From NCBI GenBank assembly GCA_043553855.1, contig CP121336.1:62001-126000 (forward strand): DNA of 64,000 bases. Direction: 5' to 3'. The position numbers and the translations under genes were made by a program. This stretch comes from JAUIAS01 sp030425395 (lineage in GTDB: Bacteria; Pseudomonadota; Alphaproteobacteria; Rhodobacterales; Rhodobacteraceae). The notes beneath the pieces are model-generated. The model had not been told where the DNA came from and made no database searches. It saw only the letters and a list, made by a program, of their open reading frames with translations. Below, in pieces: positions 35,898 through 44,947 of the stretch (the stretch's first letter is position 1; every line of letters begins with the position of its first letter).

Positions 35898-36653
35898 ATG
35901 GACAAGAAAAGCCCCGACGCCTTCCGCACGATCAGCGAAGTGGCCGACTGGCTTGGTGTTCAGGCACATGTCCTGCGGTTCTGGGAAAGCAAGTTTCCAC
36001 AGGTCAAACCGGTAAAACGTGCTGGCGGGCGTCGGTATTATCGCCCCGCCGACATGGAACTGATCGGCGGCATCAAGACTTTGCTGCATGATCAGGGCAT
36101 GACGATCAAAGGCGTTCAAAAAATACTTAAGGAAGAAGGGGTTGCGCATGTTTCCTCATTCTCCCCTTCGCCCGATGAGATGCCCGCAGACGGTGACGAA
36201 CTGGGTCGTAACGTCGTAAAGTTCCAAGGCCGCGAGGCCGAAGAGGCCGCCGATGCGGCACCGGACCAATCCCCCGTTCCCGCAGAGAATCCACCCGAGG
36301 ACGACGGCCCGCTGTTTCGTGCAGCAGGCAACGCGCAAGACGCTGACGCAGCCGCACCCGATCCTCAGCCTCCCGAAGAGGATGCCGCGCAGGACACCGC
36401 CGCCAAATCCACGCCCGGGCCCGACGGGCCAGCAGAGGACAGTAACGCGCCAACCGTCCCTGCCCCGATCCCGCGCTTGGTCGAAGCCGCCGACCCGCCC
36501 CCCCTCGATCAGATCGCCGTATCGCCCGGAGCCCTGTCGCTGGTGGCCGGGGTGTTGCACCTCGACGCCGAAACCACGACCCGGATCGTGCCGCTGGTCG
36601 CCCGCCTCGCTGCATTGCGCGACCGCATGTCAGCGTCTGACAAAAGCGTCTGA
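35898..36653 (+). CDS. MerR family transcriptional regulator
   Basis: 251 residues. N-terminal MerR helix-turn-helix (about 8-78): FRTISEVADWLGVQAHVLRFWESKF, RRYYRPADMELIGGIKTLLHDQGMTIKGVQKIL. No cysteines that would mark a metal sensor. The middle (about 95-200) is disordered, rich in Ala, Asp, Glu and Pro, and the end has a short helical segment GALSLVAGVLHLDAETTTRIVPLVARLAALRDRM. Its place after ihfA and before tRNA-Pro is conserved in alphaproteobacteria. Targets unknown. Confidence 0.88.
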   Translation: MDKKSPDAFRTISEVADWLGVQAHVLRFWESKFPQVKPVKRAGGRRYYRPADMELIGGIKTLLHDQGMTIKGVQKILKEEGVAHVSSFSPSPDEMPADGDELGRNVVKFQGREAEEAADAAPDQSPVPAENPPEDDGPLFRAAGNAQDADAAAPDPQPPEEDAAQDTAAKSTPGPDGPAEDSNAPTVPAPIPRLVEAADPPPLDQIAVSPGALSLVAGVLHLDAETTTRIVPLVARLAALRDRMSASDKSV

Positions 36654-36671
36654 TTTTTTAATGATTCCCCC

Positions 36672-36699
36672 TTGCCCCCGGTCCCAAAACGGGTATGAA
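36672..36699 (+). promoter_or_regulatory. Promoter for tRNA-Pro
   Basis: TTGCCC (36672-36677), 16-base spacer, TATGAA (36694-36699). Predicted start a few bases before the mature tRNA 5' end at 36711. Confidence 0.55.
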
Positions 36700-36710
36700 C
36701 ACGGCGTAGT

Positions 36711-36787
36711 CGGGCTATGGCGCAGCCTGGTAGCGCGTCCGTCTGGGGGACGGAAGGTCGCAGGTTCGAGTCCTGCTAGCCCGACCA
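36711..36787 (+). tRNA. tRNA-Pro (anticodon GGG)
   Basis: 77 bases with encoded CCA. Acceptor stem CGGGCTA pairs with TAGCCCG, the D stem is GCGC/GCGC, the anticodon stem TCCGT/ACGGA encloses loop CTGGGGG with anticodon GGG, and the T arm CAGG-TTCGAGT-CCTG (part of GCAGG/CCTGC) carries the GTTCGAG loop. It reads the CCC/CCT proline codons. No integrated element is visible at its 3' end. Confidence 0.96.
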
Positions 36788-36848
36788 GCTACCATTTCCG
36801 AATTCCCCCCTTCGGAACCTTTGCGCCGGTCGCAAAGCGGAGAAAGCG

Positions 36849-37925
36849 ATGACCGGGGTCTTTGCCAGCCAACAGATCGAAGCGATGATCGAACGCGGTG
36901 AAATCCGCAGCGACACGCCCATGCCCGATGGTCAGGTTCAACCTGCCAGCCTTGATCTGCGCTTGGGAACCGTCGCTTACCGCGTGCGCGCGTCATTCCT
37001 TGCTGGCACCGGCCGCAGCGTATCTGACCGTCTGACCGAATTTGAGATGCACCGCATCGACCTGCGCGATGGTGCCGTTCTGGAAAAAGGCTGCGTTTAT
37101 CTCGTGCCCTTGATGGAGGCGCTCGATCTGCCTCAGGGTGTAAGCGCAGTGGCCAATGCCAAAAGCTCGACCGGGCGGCTTGATCTTCTGACCAGAACGA
37201 TCACCGACGGTGGCACCGAATTCGACCGCATATCAGAGGGCTATTCCGGCCCGCTTTATGCTGAAATTTGCCCGCGGTCTTTTTCTGTGCTGGTGCGTCC
37301 CGGCATGCGGCTCAATCAGATTCGCTTTCGTCAGGGCCAAGCGGTGCTGACCGATGCCGAACTGGCCTCTCTACATGCCCAGACACCTTTGGTGGATGGG
37401 GACGCCGTTATCGAACAAGGGCTTGGGTTTTCCGTCGATCTGGCCCTGCCGGGCAGTGATCTGGTGGGCTATCGCGCAAAGCCGCATACCGGGGTGATCG
37501 ACCTTGACCGCATCGGCCAATACGACCCCGCCGAATACTGGGAAGAGGTGCGAAGCACACGCGGCCAGATCATCCTCGACCCCGGCGCGTTCTATATTCT
37601 GGTCAGTCGCGAGGCCGTGCACATCCCCCCGGCCTATGCCGCCGAAATGGCCCCATACCTGGCCATGGTCGGGGAATTCCGCGTGCATTACGCGGGCTTT
37701 TTCGATCCGGGCTTTGGCCATGATGCTGCAGGAGGCGCAGGATCACGCGGCGTTCTCGAAGTGCGCTGTCACGAGGCACCGTTCGTTCTGGAACACGGAC
37801 AGGTGGTGGGGCGCTTGGTCTATGAACGCATGTCGCAGGTGCCCAAACAGATTTACGGCGCGGGCATTGCCTCAAACTATCAGGGTCAGGGCCTGAAGCT
37901 TTCAAAGCACTTCAAGACCACCTGA
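36849..37925 (+). CDS. dcd: 2'-deoxycytidine 5'-triphosphate deaminase, double-length form
   Basis: 358 residues, about twice the E. coli Dcd. Deaminates dCTP to dUTP, feeding thymidylate synthesis. It contains two dUTPase-fold halves: the first has VQPASLDLRLGTVAYRVRASFL, NAKSSTGRLDLLTRTITDGGTEFDRI and YSGPLYAEICPRSFSVLVRPGMRLNQIR. The second (about 195-358) has the parallel ILDPGAFYILVSREAVHIPP, FDPGFGHDAAGGAGSRGVLEVRCHEAPFVLEHGQVVGRLVYERM. This arrangement is characteristic of alphaproteobacteria. GGAGAAAGCG precedes the ATG. Confidence 0.92.
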   Translation: MTGVFASQQIEAMIERGEIRSDTPMPDGQVQPASLDLRLGTVAYRVRASFLAGTGRSVSDRLTEFEMHRIDLRDGAVLEKGCVYLVPLMEALDLPQGVSAVANAKSSTGRLDLLTRTITDGGTEFDRISEGYSGPLYAEICPRSFSVLVRPGMRLNQIRFRQGQAVLTDAELASLHAQTPLVDGDAVIEQGLGFSVDLALPGSDLVGYRAKPHTGVIDLDRIGQYDPAEYWEEVRSTRGQIILDPGAFYILVSREAVHIPPAYAAEMAPYLAMVGEFRVHYAGFFDPGFGHDAAGGAGSRGVLEVRCHEAPFVLEHGQVVGRLVYERMSQVPKQIYGAGIASNYQGQGLKLSKHFKTT

Positions 37926-37940
37926 CAACCCATTAATAAT

Positions 37941-38249
37941 TCACGATCTTTCGGCACGGCGCGCTGCCCGGACAGCCCGGCGCGCGGCGCGTTGCTGTTG
38001 CTTGGCATCCGCTGCCTTGTCAGGCTGCTGTTGATGGCCCTGCGGCAAGGGCTGGGTTCTTGTCTGCGGCGGTGCTGCATGCCGGGAATTGCCGAAGTCG
38101 TCGATTTCTCCGACCGGTTGCTGACGGCTCTTGCGGCCGCGCCTGCTTCCGACATCTACTGCGGTGTCGATGCTCGCTTTTACACCGCGATTAACGATGT
38201 TGCGCACAAAGGCGCGGATGACCATGTTGATCAGCGAATTGATGTTCAT
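37941..38249 (-). CDS. Small basic conserved protein, unknown function
   Basis: 102 residues from the ATG at 38249, which has ACAGGAGAG before it. The N-terminus MNINSLINMVIRAFVRNIVNRGVKASIDTA forms an amphipathic helix, then a glutamine/proline-rich linker and a strongly basic alanine/arginine end (RRAVRAARRAERS). No signal peptide. It lies at the end of the scpAB group but 71 bases downstream of scpB. Similar small proteins are familiar from Rhodobacterales; no function is known to me. Confidence 0.75.
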   Translation of the reverse strand: MNINSLINMVIRAFVRNIVNRGVKASIDTAVDVGSRRGRKSRQQPVGEIDDFGNSRHAAPPQTRTQPLPQGHQQQPDKAADAKQQQRAARRAVRAARRAERS

Positions 38250-38320
38250 CTGTTCGCTCTCCTGTTTCTTGTTGCCTGCATTTAAGCACGAAACGTGCCA
38301 TTTTGAGGGCGTAAGTCTCA

Positions 38321-38986
38321 TCAATCTTCGAAAAGTTCGCTTTGCCCTTCCGTATCTTCGTCGTCTTCGCCGTCGGTCGCGCCAAAGTCCAAAGCCCCCG
38401 GCGGCGGCCGATTTTCCAAGAGCCCGGCCGCGCGCAGTTCCTTGAGGCCGGGCAGATCGCGCGCGCTTTCCAACCCGAAATGATCCAGAAAGCCCGGTGT
38501 CACCACAAAGGTGACCGGACGGCCCGGCGTCATTTTCCGGCGACCGAACCGGATCCACTCCATTTCGATCAACTGGTCGATGGTGCCCCGCGACACCGAC
38601 ACACCGCGAATCTCTTCTATCTCGGCGCGGGTAACAGGCTGATGGTAGGCAATGATCGCCAGCGTCTCGATAGCCGCGCGCGACAGCTTGCGCGTCTCAA
38701 CGGTTTCCTTTTGCATGAGAAAACCAAGGTCGGGTGCCGTGCGCATCGCCCATTCATTGCCCACGCGCACAACCCGCACACCCCGCCCTTCGTAGCGTTT
38801 GCGAAGATGGGCCACGGCCTCGGCGGCATCGCATCCGTGGGGCATCCGGGCCTCCAGTTCCTTGACGCCGACGGGGTCGGCGCTGGCAAACAGAATTGCT
38901 TCGACCATGCGTTCCTGTTCACCCATGGGCGGGGCCTCAAAGAGGCTTTCTTCGACCTGAGGGCCCGGTTCGTCGTTACCGCTCAC
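38321..38986 (-). CDS. scpB: Segregation and condensation protein B
   Basis: 221 residues. Condensin accessory subunit acting with ScpA and SMC in chromosome segregation. The two winged-helix domains are visible: MVEAILFASADPVGVKELEARMP at about 24 and LSRAAIETLAIIAYHQPVTRAEIEEIRGVSVSRGTIDQLIEMEWIRF at about 108-155. The end is acidic. It starts at GTG overlapping the scpA stop (GTGA). Confidence 0.95.
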   Translation of the reverse strand: MSGNDEPGPQVEESLFEAPPMGEQERMVEAILFASADPVGVKELEARMPHGCDAAEAVAHLRKRYEGRGVRVVRVGNEWAMRTAPDLGFLMQKETVETRKLSRAAIETLAIIAYHQPVTRAEIEEIRGVSVSRGTIDQLIEMEWIRFGRRKMTPGRPVTFVVTPGFLDHFGLESARDLPGLKELRAAGLLENRPPPGALDFGATDGEDDEDTEGQSELFED

Positions 38987-39777
38987 CTTGCGTCTTTCCT
39001 TTGTCGAATTTCGATTGGCGCGAATGTGTCTGACTGGCGCAGTTCGACGCGCCCTTCCTTGACCAGTTCCAGCGTCGCGGCAAATGTCGACGCGGTGGCT
39101 GACCGGCGCATGACAGGGTCTGCGTTGGCCTCATCGGGCAAATAACTTACAAGGTCTGTCCAGTCGCCGGAGAACCCGATCAGTCCGCGCATCCGTTCCA
39201 GCGCCTGTTCCATCGTGAAGACCCGGTCACGATCCATCACAAAGGGACGGAATTCATCGCGGGTGCGAATACGGGCATAGCCCTGCATGAGATCAAGCAA
39301 GGTCGCACCATACGTCACACGACGCACGCGGGTGACATCTTCTGTCACGCCACGGGCAAAGAAATCCCGTCCCAGCCGGTCACGCGCCATCAACCGCGCC
39401 GCAGCATCGCGCATCGCCTGAAGCCGTTCGAGCTGAAACGCGAGATGCGCGGCAAGCTCTTCGCCGCTTGGGCCTTCCTCGGAAGGATCGGGCGGCAACA
39501 ACAACCGCGATTTGAGAAACGCCAGCCACGCTGCCATCACCAGATAGTCGGCAGCCAATTCAATGCGCAGGTGTTTGGCCCGGTCCACAAAGGTCAGGTA
39601 TTGCCGCGCAAGATCCAGAACCGAAATGCGTCGCAGATCGACCTTCTGCGTGCGCGACAGCATCAGCAGCAGATCCAGCGGCCCCTCGAACCCATCGACA
39701 TCAACAATCAGCGCCTCGGCAGCGAGACGGTCTGCCACGGTCTGCGGCGGGTCTTCCTGAAAGGTCTCCTCAGCCAT
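38983..39777 (-). CDS. scpA: Segregation and condensation protein A
   Basis: 264 residues. Kleisin subunit bridging SMC heads. Begins with the family block LIVDVDGFEGPLDLLLMLSRTQKVDLRRISVLDLARQYLTFVD, then YLVMAAWLAFLKSRLLLP, and ends with the winged-helix segment ASTFAATLELVKEGRVELRQSDTFAPI. The ATG at 39777 overlaps the nagZ end by eight bases. The open frame continues upstream over nagZ but without homology. Confidence 0.95.
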   Translation of the reverse strand: MAEETFQEDPPQTVADRLAAEALIVDVDGFEGPLDLLLMLSRTQKVDLRRISVLDLARQYLTFVDRAKHLRIELAADYLVMAAWLAFLKSRLLLPPDPSEEGPSGEELAAHLAFQLERLQAMRDAAARLMARDRLGRDFFARGVTEDVTRVRRVTYGATLLDLMQGYARIRTRDEFRPFVMDRDRVFTMEQALERMRGLIGFSGDWTDLVSYLPDEANADPVMRRSATASTFAATLELVKEGRVELRQSDTFAPIEIRQRKDAR

Positions 39778-40798
39778 GGCTCCCTTCACCCAAAAGCGCC
39801 CCAAGCTGCGCCTCAAGAGATTCAATGTCAACATCGGCAGGCACCACACGCGCGGCAAGCGCGGCATCGGCGCGGCGTTTGGCGTCGGGTGCCAGTGTTC
39901 CTGCGGCCTCGGCGACGGCGCGGCGTTCGGCCAGCGTTCCATTGCAATGCAGGATCACATCGCATCCCGCCCCAAGCGCCTGTTGCGACAGTGTCGCCAG
40001 ATCGCCCGACAGCGCCTTCATGGAAATGTCGTCGGTCATGATCAACCCGTCAAAGCCGATATCCTTGCGCACCGCCTCCAACGTTGTGGCACACAACGTT
40101 GCCGAGACATCGCTGAACGCCTCATAAACCACATGCGCCGTCATCCCCAGCGGCAGGTCGCGCAAAGCGGCAAAGGCGGCGAAATCCGTGGCGCGCAAAT
40201 CCTGGGCCGTGGCGGAGACCCGTGGCAGGTCATAGTGGCTGTCCGATGTGGCGCGCCCATGTCCCGGAATATGCTTGAGCACCGGAAGAACGCCGCCTTC
40301 CAGCATCGCATCCGACGCCGCACGGGCCAACGCGGCAACCTCGCCCGCATCAGTCCCATAGCAGCGATTGCGCAGGAACGGATGCGTCTGATCAAAGGCA
40401 ATATCGGCCATAGGCGCGCAATTGCTATCTATGCCCAAAGCGTTCAGTTCCGCGGCAATGATGCGATAACGCAGGAACATTGCACGTTGTGCCGCACGCC
40501 CGGCTGCGTGGACATGATCCAACGGCGGTAGCCATTCCCGCCAATGCGGCGCGCGCAAACGCTGCACCCGCCCGCCTTCCTGATCAATGGTGATCATCGC
40601 GTCATGGCCAGCGGCCTCGCGCATGTCCTCGCACAGCGCACGCACCTGATCAGGGGTGTCGATATTGCGCGCAAAAAGGATAAACCCGAATGGGCGTGCA
40701 TCGCGGAAGAACCGCTTTTCCTCGGCGCTCAGGCGCAGCCCGTCCGCATCGAGGATCGTCGCACCAAGATCGGTCACCGTGCCACCAAAGGCACACAA
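39770..40798 (-). CDS. nagZ: Beta-N-acetylhexosaminidase NagZ
   Basis: About 342 residues, GH3 family. Removes GlcNAc from 1,6-anhydroMurNAc peptides during cell-wall recycling, upstream of AnmK (24904). Signatures: GFILFARNIDTPDQVRALCEDMRE, TIDQEGGRVQRLR, the acid/base loop KHIPGHGRATSDSHYDLP, and nucleophile aspartate in FDGLIMTDDISMKAL. Start uncertain: TTG at 40798 or GTG at 40777, in either case overlapping or touching the SPOR gene end. Part of the argS-to-scpB operon. Confidence 0.92.
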   Translation of the reverse strand: MCAFGGTVTDLGATILDADGLRLSAEEKRFFRDARPFGFILFARNIDTPDQVRALCEDMREAAGHDAMITIDQEGGRVQRLRAPHWREWLPPLDHVHAAGRAAQRAMFLRYRIIAAELNALGIDSNCAPMADIAFDQTHPFLRNRCYGTDAGEVAALARAASDAMLEGGVLPVLKHIPGHGRATSDSHYDLPRVSATAQDLRATDFAAFAALRDLPLGMTAHVVYEAFSDVSATLCATTLEAVRKDIGFDGLIMTDDISMKALSGDLATLSQQALGAGCDVILHCNGTLAERRAVAEAAGTLAPDAKRRADAALAARVVPADVDIESLEAQLGALLGEGSHG

Positions 40799-41796
40799 TC
40801 CGTGCCCTCGGCCACAAAGGCAGAACAGAACCGGCGCGCATCGCTGAGATCGTCAAAGCCCATGGCCCGCAAACGATAGAATACCCGGCCGCCGCTGGTT
40901 GCCCGTTCGATCACCCGCTGCTTGCCCGTCAGATAATCACCGAACCGCGATTGCAGCCGATCCCATTCGCCAACGGCGATATCGGTGCTTCCGAAGGCAC
41001 CAAGCTGTGCAAGGCTGGTGCCCACAGGCACATCTTCGGGGGCCACGTCAATTTCCGGGCGCGGCTGAACGGACACAGCGGCCATCACAACGCGGGCCTG
41101 TATATCCTCTGGACGCCGCTGCGGGCGCAGGGACGTGGGCAATCCGTCGCCCGGATCGGTCGTTGTCGCGCGTGCTTGCGGCGCCTCCGACAGGGTCTTC
41201 GGGGCCGACGGCGTAACTCTGGTGACAGGATCAGGCGCGGACAGGGCCGCATGACGCGAGCCTCCCTCCGGCGAAAGGGGGGCGGGCTGTTTGATCGGTC
41301 CGCTGTCGTTCAGATCCGATTGCGACTGCGCAGCGGCAAACATCTGGTCAATGCGGCGATCGCGTTCCGCATCGCTTTGCTGCGGACGGGCGGCAAGATC
41401 GCGCAGGTCGCTTGGCGGCAGGTCTTCGTCAGTCAGATCGACGGGACGCGGCGCCAGAACCAACCTGTCAGGTGGCGGGGCGGCCGCGCCGCTGCCCGCG
41501 ACCACATTGACCGCAAGCCCCTGATGATCGGCGGTCACACCACCGGGATCTTCGGGCTGCACCCGCATCGGGCCTTCGAGCGCGCGAACCACCGGCACAC
41601 CGCTGACATCGCGGGTCAGGGTATCCACGCTCCAGACGCCAAGACCGACGATCAAACCGATCGACGTGAGCGCCCCGAGAATGTGAACTGCACCGAAATA
41701 CGCACTTGTTTGTCCCGCGGCCTGATCGGCCTGCGGGGCGTGTCCAACGGGGTCTTGCCGCGATCCGTTCCCGGACCAATCGTCATAGGCCGCCAT
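40774..41796 (-). CDS. SPOR-domain membrane protein
   Basis: 340 residues. One transmembrane helix at about 38-58 (VHILGALTSIGLIVGLGVWSV) with a short cytoplasmic part, a long proline/aspartate-rich periplasmic linker, and a C-terminal SPOR domain (about 260-340: SLAQLGAFGSTDIAVGEWDRL, VFYRLRAMGFDDLSDARRFCSAFVAEGTDCVPL). SPOR domains bind denuded glycan strands at the division septum, so it is probably a division-site protein. It lies between argS and nagZ in a conserved order. Confidence 0.9.
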   Translation of the reverse strand: MAAYDDWSGNGSRQDPVGHAPQADQAAGQTSAYFGAVHILGALTSIGLIVGLGVWSVDTLTRDVSGVPVVRALEGPMRVQPEDPGGVTADHQGLAVNVVAGSGAAAPPPDRLVLAPRPVDLTDEDLPPSDLRDLAARPQQSDAERDRRIDQMFAAAQSQSDLNDSGPIKQPAPLSPEGGSRHAALSAPDPVTRVTPSAPKTLSEAPQARATTTDPGDGLPTSLRPQRRPEDIQARVVMAAVSVQPRPEIDVAPEDVPVGTSLAQLGAFGSTDIAVGEWDRLQSRFGDYLTGKQRVIERATSGGRVFYRLRAMGFDDLSDARRFCSAFVAEGTDCVPLVAR

Positions 41797-41870
41797 GTCT
41801 GCCTCATACTGCCCGGGCGCAAAAGCGCGTCCGAATTGCCTGCGTCAAGACCGGCGGGGTGCGGGATTTT

Positions 41871-43616
41871 TTATCGCATCTCCTGCGCCGGTGTGACCCC
41901 AAGAATATCAAGACCTGCGGAAATGACAATGGAAACGGCGCTCGCAAGCGCGATTTTCGCCTGAGACGTTGCCGGATCGCCATCCTGAACAAAGCGGAGT
42001 TCCGGCACATCATTGCCCCGGTTCCACAGGGAATGGAACTCTCCGGCCAGCTCATTGAGGTAAAACGCGATGCGGTGCGGTTCGTTTGTGCGCGCCGCGA
42101 TTTCCACCAGACGCGGCCACTCGGCCAGCTTGCGTGCGACGTCAAGCTCGGCCTCATGCCCGATGCGACCAAGATCCGCAGCGGCCAAAGCAGCGCTGTC
42201 AGTGGCAATCCCCGCCTCGCCACAGCGGCGCAACACGCTCATCACGCGGGCATTGGCGTATTGCACATAGAACACCGGGTTTTCCTTGGACTGTTCCACC
42301 GCCTTGTCAAAATCGAAATCCAGCGGGGCGTCGTTCTTGCGTGTCAGCATCACGAACCGCGTGACATCGGCACCCACCTGTTCGACAACATCGCGCAGGG
42401 TGACAAACGTCCCTGCCCGCTTGGACATCTTGAACGGTTCACCATTCTTGAACAGCTTGACCAACTGGCACAGCTTGATGTCCAGCGTGACGGCACCGTC
42501 CGAAAGCGCCGACACCGCCGCCTTCATCCGCTTGACATACCCACCGTGGTCAGCACCGAACACGTCGATCAACGCATCGAACCCGCGCGTGACCTTGTCA
42601 TAGTGATAGGCGATGTCAGGGGCGAAATAGGTCCAGCTGCCGTCAGATTTCTTGACCGGGCGATCAACATCGTCGCCATGATCGGTTGACCGGAACAAGG
42701 TCTGCTCGCGCGGCTCCCAATCTTCGGGCAACTTGCCCTTGGGCGGCTCAAGCACACCCTCATAGATCAGCCCCTTGGATTCCAGCGTCTCAAGCGCGGC
42801 CTCGATCCGGCCCGTCCCATACAGCGATTTTTCTGAATAGAACACGTCCATCTTGACGCCAAGCAATGCCAGATCAGCGCGGATCAGGTTCATCATCTCT
42901 TCGGTGGCGAAATCGCGAACTTCGGTCAGCCAGACCTCTTCGGGTTGGCCAACATAGGCGTCGCCAACCTTGTCCTTGAGGGTCTGGCCCACCTCGATCA
43001 GGTATTCGCCGGGATAGGTGCCATCCTCGAACGCGACCTCCTGCCCATGGGTTTCGAGATAACGCAAATAGACCGACCGGGCGAGCACGTTGACCTGCGC
43101 GCCGCCATCGTTGATGTAATATTCGCGCGTCACGTCATAGCCCGCATAATCAAGAAGGCTGGCCAGAGCATCGCCAAAAACTGCGCCGCGCGTATGGCCC
43201 ACATGCAGCGGTCCCGTGGGGTTGGCCGACACATACTCAACATTGACCTTCTTGCCCGCGCCCATGTCGGACCGGCCAAAAGCAGTGCCATTTTGCAGAA
43301 TTTGACCGACAACCCCCTGCCAGACGCCGTCCGCCAGGCGAAAATTCAGGAACCCTGGCCCCGCCACTTCGGCGCTGGCAATGCGGGCGTCCCGTCCCAG
43401 CCGTTCGGCCAGTCCCTGCGCGATGTCGCGCGGCTTCTGGCCTGAGGGTTTGGCCAGAACCATCGCGGCGTTGGTCGCCATATCACCATGCAAAGGATCG
43501 CGCGGCGGCTCGACCGTGACATTCGAAGTATCAAGCCCCGCAGGCAACGCGCCATCAGCGGCCATGTCGTCAAGGCTCTGGATCACCAGCGCGCGGAATT
43601 CGGCAAAAAGGTTCAT
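41871..43616 (-). CDS. argS: Arginyl-tRNA synthetase
   Basis: 581 residues. Class I synthetase with the HIGH motif as HVGH (ANPTGPLHVGHTRGAVFGDAL, about 120-140), the KMSKS equivalent in FKMSKRAGTFVTLRDVV, and a C-terminal DALR anticodon-binding domain (RTNEPHRIAFYLNELAGEFHSLWNRG). The ATG at 43616 follows GGAAGCTTGTGAC; five extra upstream codons are not needed. Second gene of the dgt-argS-SPOR-nagZ-scpA-scpB unit. Confidence 0.97.
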   Translation of the reverse strand: MNLFAEFRALVIQSLDDMAADGALPAGLDTSNVTVEPPRDPLHGDMATNAAMVLAKPSGQKPRDIAQGLAERLGRDARIASAEVAGPGFLNFRLADGVWQGVVGQILQNGTAFGRSDMGAGKKVNVEYVSANPTGPLHVGHTRGAVFGDALASLLDYAGYDVTREYYINDGGAQVNVLARSVYLRYLETHGQEVAFEDGTYPGEYLIEVGQTLKDKVGDAYVGQPEEVWLTEVRDFATEEMMNLIRADLALLGVKMDVFYSEKSLYGTGRIEAALETLESKGLIYEGVLEPPKGKLPEDWEPREQTLFRSTDHGDDVDRPVKKSDGSWTYFAPDIAYHYDKVTRGFDALIDVFGADHGGYVKRMKAAVSALSDGAVTLDIKLCQLVKLFKNGEPFKMSKRAGTFVTLRDVVEQVGADVTRFVMLTRKNDAPLDFDFDKAVEQSKENPVFYVQYANARVMSVLRRCGEAGIATDSAALAAADLGRIGHEAELDVARKLAEWPRLVEIAARTNEPHRIAFYLNELAGEFHSLWNRGNDVPELRFVQDGDPATSQAKIALASAVSIVISAGLDILGVTPAQEMR

Positions 43617-43695
43617 GTCACAAGCTTCCATCAGTTTGAGCGTTCTCTATCACTCCGGCGCGGCGCGTCAACTCAGCCGCACCCGACACGATGCC

Positions 43696-44865
43696 TCAGA
43701 CGAAATCCGGCGGGCTGGCGGCGGGAACCCCGCCCAGCAGGCGCGCGTGTTCCTGAAGGGCAAAGCGGTCGGTCATTCCGGCAATATAATCGGACACGAT
43801 CCGCGCCAAAGCGACGGTATCGGGGGCCTCGGCCACATCCTTGCGCCATTGTTTGGGCAACTGGTCGGGATGATCCATGAAATGCGGAAAGAGTTCATTG
43901 ACCACCCGCGTCACCTTGCGACGCATCACCACCACATCCGGAGCGCGATACATCCGCTCGAAAAGGAACGTGCGGATCACCTTGAGATCATCGAACACAG
44001 GCTGCGAAAACCTGATCACGGGACGGCCCGCCGTGCGGATCTGCGTCACGTCGCGCGCGTCGATTTCGGTCAGCGCCCTGCGCGCGTATCCGATCACATC
44101 CTCGACAAGAACGCCAAAGAACCTGCGCAGCGCTTCATGCCTGCGACGGTAATAGTTGAGACCGGGATACAGGCGGTCCACCTCGGCGAAATTGTCATGC
44201 AGGATCGGCAGTTCGGCCAGTTCGTCGGTGGAAAACAGTTCGGCCCGCAGACCGTCGTGCAGATCGTGGTGGTTATAGGCCACATCATCGGCAATCGCGG
44301 CCACCTGCGCCTCGGCGCTGGCATGCGTGTGCAATTCCAGGTCATGGCGCGCATCATATTCGGCAAGCGCCCATGGCAGCGGATCGGACACCGGGCCGTT
44401 GTGCTTGGCGATCCCTTCCAGCGTTTCCCACGTCAGGTTCAGCCCGTCGAAATCCGCGTAGTGACGCTCCAACGCGGTCACGATGCGGATGGCCTGTGCA
44501 TTGTGATCAAAGCCGCCATAAGGAGCCATCAGCACATGCAGTGCCTCCTCTCCGGTGTGACCGAACGGCGTATGCCCCAGATCATGCGCCAGGGCCACCG
44601 CTTCGGTCAGCTCCTGATTCAATCCCAGCGTGCCCGCGATCGTCCGCGCCACCTGAGCGACCTCGATTGAGTGCGTCAGCCGGGTGCGAAAATAATCGCC
44701 CTCGTGTTCGATGAACACCTGCGTCTTGTGTTTGAGCCGCCGAAAGGCGCTGGCGTGAATGATCCTGTCGCGGTCCCGCTGAAAGCAGGATCGGAAATGG
44801 CTTTCCTCTTCGTGATACAGCCGGCCGCGGGCGCGGGCGGGATCAGAGGCAAAGGGGGCGTGCAT
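43696..44865 (-). CDS. dgt: dGTPase-like HD triphosphohydrolase
   Basis: 389 residues. Type 2 dGTPase-like family that splits dNTPs to nucleoside and tripolyphosphate. HD-domain residues: RTRLTHSIEVAQVARTIA, ALAHDLGHTPFGHTGE, and later DDVAYNHHDLHDGLR. The N-terminus MHAPFASDPARARGRLYHEEES matches the alphaproteobacterial form, and GGACAGGAGCGTCC precedes the ATG at 44865. Divergent from erpA across a compact regulatory region. Confidence 0.93.
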   Translation of the reverse strand: MHAPFASDPARARGRLYHEEESHFRSCFQRDRDRIIHASAFRRLKHKTQVFIEHEGDYFRTRLTHSIEVAQVARTIAGTLGLNQELTEAVALAHDLGHTPFGHTGEEALHVLMAPYGGFDHNAQAIRIVTALERHYADFDGLNLTWETLEGIAKHNGPVSDPLPWALAEYDARHDLELHTHASAEAQVAAIADDVAYNHHDLHDGLRAELFSTDELAELPILHDNFAEVDRLYPGLNYYRRRHEALRRFFGVLVEDVIGYARRALTEIDARDVTQIRTAGRPVIRFSQPVFDDLKVIRTFLFERMYRAPDVVVMRRKVTRVVNELFPHFMDHPDQLPKQWRKDVAEAPDTVALARIVSDYIAGMTDRFALQEHARLLGGVPAASPPDFV

Positions 44866-44879
44866 GGACGCTCCTGTCC

Positions 44880-44908
44880 TTGAGTTCGGGTTTCGCCACA
44901 TCTATATT
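44880..44908 (+). promoter_or_regulatory. Sigma70-type promoter for erpA
   Basis: TTGAGT (44880-44885), 17-base spacer, TATATT (44903-44908). It is overlapped at its 3' side by an imperfect palindrome (44907-44921). Confidence 0.6.
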
Positions 44909-44921
44909 GCACAGTGCGCAA
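44907..44921. promoter_or_regulatory. Operator-like palindrome at erpA start
   Basis: TTGCACAGTGCGCAA, a 15-base palindrome with one mismatched pair. It covers the last bases of the -10 box and the expected transcription start, an arrangement typical of repression. It is also upstream of dgt on the other strand. Confidence 0.5.
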
Positions 44922-44947
44922 CAGTAAAACACCCGGAGCCCTGAGAT

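Noticed and set aside
36658..36660. TTTTTTA run after the MerR gene as a terminator
   Set aside because: No GC stem directly before it.
36711..36787. tRNA-Pro as an integration site
   Set aside because: No integrase, no repeat of the tRNA 3' end downstream, and the flanking genes are core genes in conserved order.
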